Source: Scatophagus argus (taxonomy: Eukaryota > Chordata > Actinopteri > Scatophagidae). From it: 64,000 nt of DNA. Under the pieces are notes generated by a model. It made no database searches. It saw only the letters and a program-made list of their open reading frames with translations, and was not told the origin of the DNA. The position numbers and the translations under genes are program-made. Positions 62,822-64,000 of this stretch are shown piece by piece (the first letter of the stretch is position 1; the number at the start of each line of letters is the position of its first letter). The stretch is taken from NCBI RefSeq assembly GCF_020382885.2, contig NC_058506.1, positions 11,076,318 through 11,140,317 on the forward strand. Reading direction: 5' to 3'.

Positions 62822-63875
62822 CTCACAGGGCTGTGTGTATGCCAGAAGCAGCAGCAGTAATGAACGGCTATGCTGGAAGAGCTGTAGACAATGTGGTCTT
62901 CTCTCAAGAGCTTGACGGTAACAGCTCAGTGTGTCTTCCACATCCAGAGGAACGCACACAAGAGACATGGAGTGTTGTATCTCTGCACCTTAGACACAGA
63001 ACATATACTGTGTCAATGAAAGAGTATACATGTTTCATCTGTGTACTTTTGGTTCTATCTAACATTTTGGTATCTCACTGATTGGCCATTCCTGTGCTGT
63101 TTTTTTTAGCATTTGAATCATTTCAGTTGTAGGGCAGCCATCAACATTTGCTACTATCTGCAATTGCTTGTGTGATTGGAATTTGTTTTGGCATAGTGTG
63201 AAATAAAGTTGGCTGTTTAAACCTTTAAGATCAACTCTCTCTCTAGGAGTGGAGTTTCCTAGTGCTGCTTTTTTACAAGTGGGCAGCAGCTGTGCAGATT
63301 GAGGGGTCCACCCACTGAGCAGCTGGGAGCCTGCATAGCTCCTGTAAGTCACCTGAAATGTAGAGTATAGTAGAGTAGAGTAAGTACTTCATATATTTAC
63401 ATACAGCACAATATACACAATGCTTAAGTTAACCAACAGAGATAAATGAGTTTTACACTTTGAACAGGGCAAAAACACATGATGTGAATATGTTTCTGAA
63501 TATGTTTCTAACTGTTACTGAACAGTTCCTTTGACTTTTTAAACTTGGGACAAATATTAAGATATTATATGGCATCACAAACAAAAACCAAAAGACAAAA
63601 AAAGCCTGAAAACAAGTTTGGTATTTGTTTTATTTTGCCTGGTAATCAAATACCCATCAGCATTTCTACACAAACATTCTTATTGGGTTGGTTTTCTTTG
63701 TTACACTTGAACATGTTTCTGTGTGAGGGTATGTGCCACCTTGTTGCCAGTGGCCTTCTGCGTCTTGACATGGTGTGGTTGTGGAACTGCAGGTCCTCCA
63801 AAAGAACTTATCCTTTCAAGCAACCTCCTCTGCGCATGGACTAGTAGAGGAGTTATGATCAAGGCATAACGTTCC
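54089..63875 (-). CDS. cfap54: Large ciliary-type protein, probably CFAP54, C-terminal ~963 residues (5' part outside window)
   Basis: Twenty exons chain in phase, 5' to 3': 63875-63740 (donor gtggca weak, least sure), 63352-63079, 62988-62827, 62739-62530, 62068-61981, 61792-61622, 61501-61435, 61122-60937, 60831-60745, 60650-60531, 59969-59922, 59796-59655, 59432-59164, 59057-58903, 58808-58679, 57771-57612, 57195-57038, 55075-54929, 54812-54692, 54150-54089 (TAA). The protein is mostly amphipathic helix with TPR-like stretches (e.g. AARLLQEGLDECALRGDLD, FNLLKAKMYLQQGN). Sequences such as EPINPRDWVLAGQIVQEI, TLYLHFVGNVCRDVQRTVEG and FVADGVLVC (C-terminus) fit my memory of CFAP54, an axonemal central-apparatus protein. 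The name rests on recall and should be confirmed. The intron 55076-57037 contains tRNA genes on the opposite strand. Confidence 0.75.
55232..55304 (+). tRNA. tRNA-Arg (ACG), copy 1
   Basis: 73 nt, no intron. The acceptor arm gggctag pairs with ctagctc, discriminator G. Anticodon loop ctacgga gives anticodon ACG. B-box ggttcgactcc is intact. No run of four or more T follows within about 100 nt, which is unusual for a Pol III unit. It lies in an intron of the cfap54-like gene, antisense to it. Confidence 0.93.
55685..55764 (+). pseudogene. tRNA-His (GTG), copy 1, with expanded T arm
   Basis: The 5' half matches tRNA-His: acceptor gccgtga / tcacggc, D arm, anticodon loop with GTG. The T arm is 8 nt too long: gcaaccccggtt is followed by a second gcaaccccgg and then aatccggg. 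The B-box sequence is thereby broken. Probably non-functional, though alternative pairing of the duplicated arm is possible. Length 80 nt against 72 in the other copy. Confidence 0.8.
56004..56076 (+). tRNA. tRNA-Arg (ACG), copy 2
   Basis: Identical to copy 1 except for C instead of A at position 38 of the anticodon loop (ctacggc). Acceptor, D and T arms are intact. A T6 run at 56103-56108 can serve as Pol III terminator. Confidence 0.93.
56323..56394 (+). tRNA. tRNA-His (GTG), copy 2
   Basis: 72 nt, no intron. Acceptor gccgtga pairs with tcatggc (one G-U), discriminator A. Anticodon GTG lies in loop ttgtggc. B-box is ggttcaaatcc. A TTTT terminator begins about 14 nt downstream. As in other tRNA-His genes, the extra 5' G of the mature tRNA is not part of the gene body. 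Confidence 0.92.
56586..56658 (+). tRNA. tRNA-Arg (ACG), copy 3
   Basis: Same sequence as copy 1 across all 73 nt. A TTTT terminator is at 56666-56669. The following unit is truncated: flanking sequence shared with the other copies continues to about 56905, but no tRNA-His follows. Confidence 0.93.
59970..60530 (-). other. Purine-rich intron of the cfap54-like gene
   Basis: The central part (about 60120-60440, + strand) is strongly A/G-rich, with ggaaggaaggtag and repeated ggtgaagag-like words. No open exon fits the phase between the two flanking exons. It may be a diverged transposable element; I cannot assign it. Confidence 0.4.
62223..62260. repeat. Perfect 16-bp inverted repeat (hairpin) in cfap54-like intron
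   Basis: Left arm aacattaaaagcactg (62223-62238), loop ctttca, right arm 62245-62260, an exact reverse complement. Weaker outward symmetry (atcaaactt upstream, aagtttgtat downstream) suggests the centre of a longer decayed palindrome or MITE. It lies in the intron 62069-62529. Confidence 0.8.
62787..62819 (+). repeat. (GT)n microsatellite next to a splice donor
   Basis: About 16 units that begin 7 bp beyond the - strand donor of exon 62988-62827. On the transcript the intron therefore starts gtgagttc and runs straight into (AC)n. Confidence 0.9.
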
Positions 63876-64000
63876 CTGGGATAGAGGTACAGATGCAGTC
63901 ACACAAATACACACACATGCACAATAATGTTGGAGATAACTTTTTGATCCACATTTACAGTCTAGCTGGGCATGTGTTAAGACATGTGAAAGAGTACTAC

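Overview
This is a vertebrate nuclear locus, almost certainly from a ray-finned (teleost) fish. Genes are split into many short exons with GT..AG introns. The proteins are orthologous to vertebrate families, and the non-coding DNA carries interspersed repeats and CA/GA microsatellites familiar from teleost genomes. There are no bacterial-style operons. I rebuilt exon models by hand by chaining splice sites and checking that reading phase was kept across every junction.

Layout, left to right. (1) 1-19122, + strand: the 3' 34 exons of pcnx3 (pecanex-like 3); the 5' end lies outside the window. (2) 23136-26276, - strand: a complete 7-exon gene for a 298-residue CTX-family immunoglobulin membrane protein resembling IGSF11. 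(3) 29898-36502, - strand: complete 14-exon dlat, the E2 subunit of pyruvate dehydrogenase. (4) 37540-42129, + strand: an intact nine-exon, 817-codon gene derived from a Mutator-like (MULE) transposase, with a WRKY/FLYWCH-like zinc finger, a DDE core and a SWIM zinc finger, of the ZSWIM1/ZSWIM3 kind. (5) 44648-52828, - strand: complete 20-exon dixdc1 (CH domain, coiled coil, DIX domain). (6) 54089 to beyond about 63875, - strand: the last 20 recognisable exons of a large ciliary-type gene, best guess cfap54. One of its introns holds, on the opposite strand, a tandem tRNA-Arg(ACG)/tRNA-His(GTG) cluster.

The order dixdc1 then dlat in the same orientation matches human 11q23, as I recall it. Here a transposase-derived gene sits between them on the opposite strand, head to head with dlat (about 1 kb apart) and tail to tail with dixdc1.

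The observations I rate most worth checking are the intact MULE-derived gene, a textbook U12-type (minor spliceosome) intron in pcnx3, and the intronic tRNA array, in which one tRNA-His copy has an expanded T arm. I found no CRISPR array, prokaryotic element or clearly new multi-gene system. The genes are unrelated in function (membrane protein, adhesion, mitochondrial metabolism, domesticated transposase, Wnt signalling, cilium) and should be read as a syntenic block rather than a pathway.
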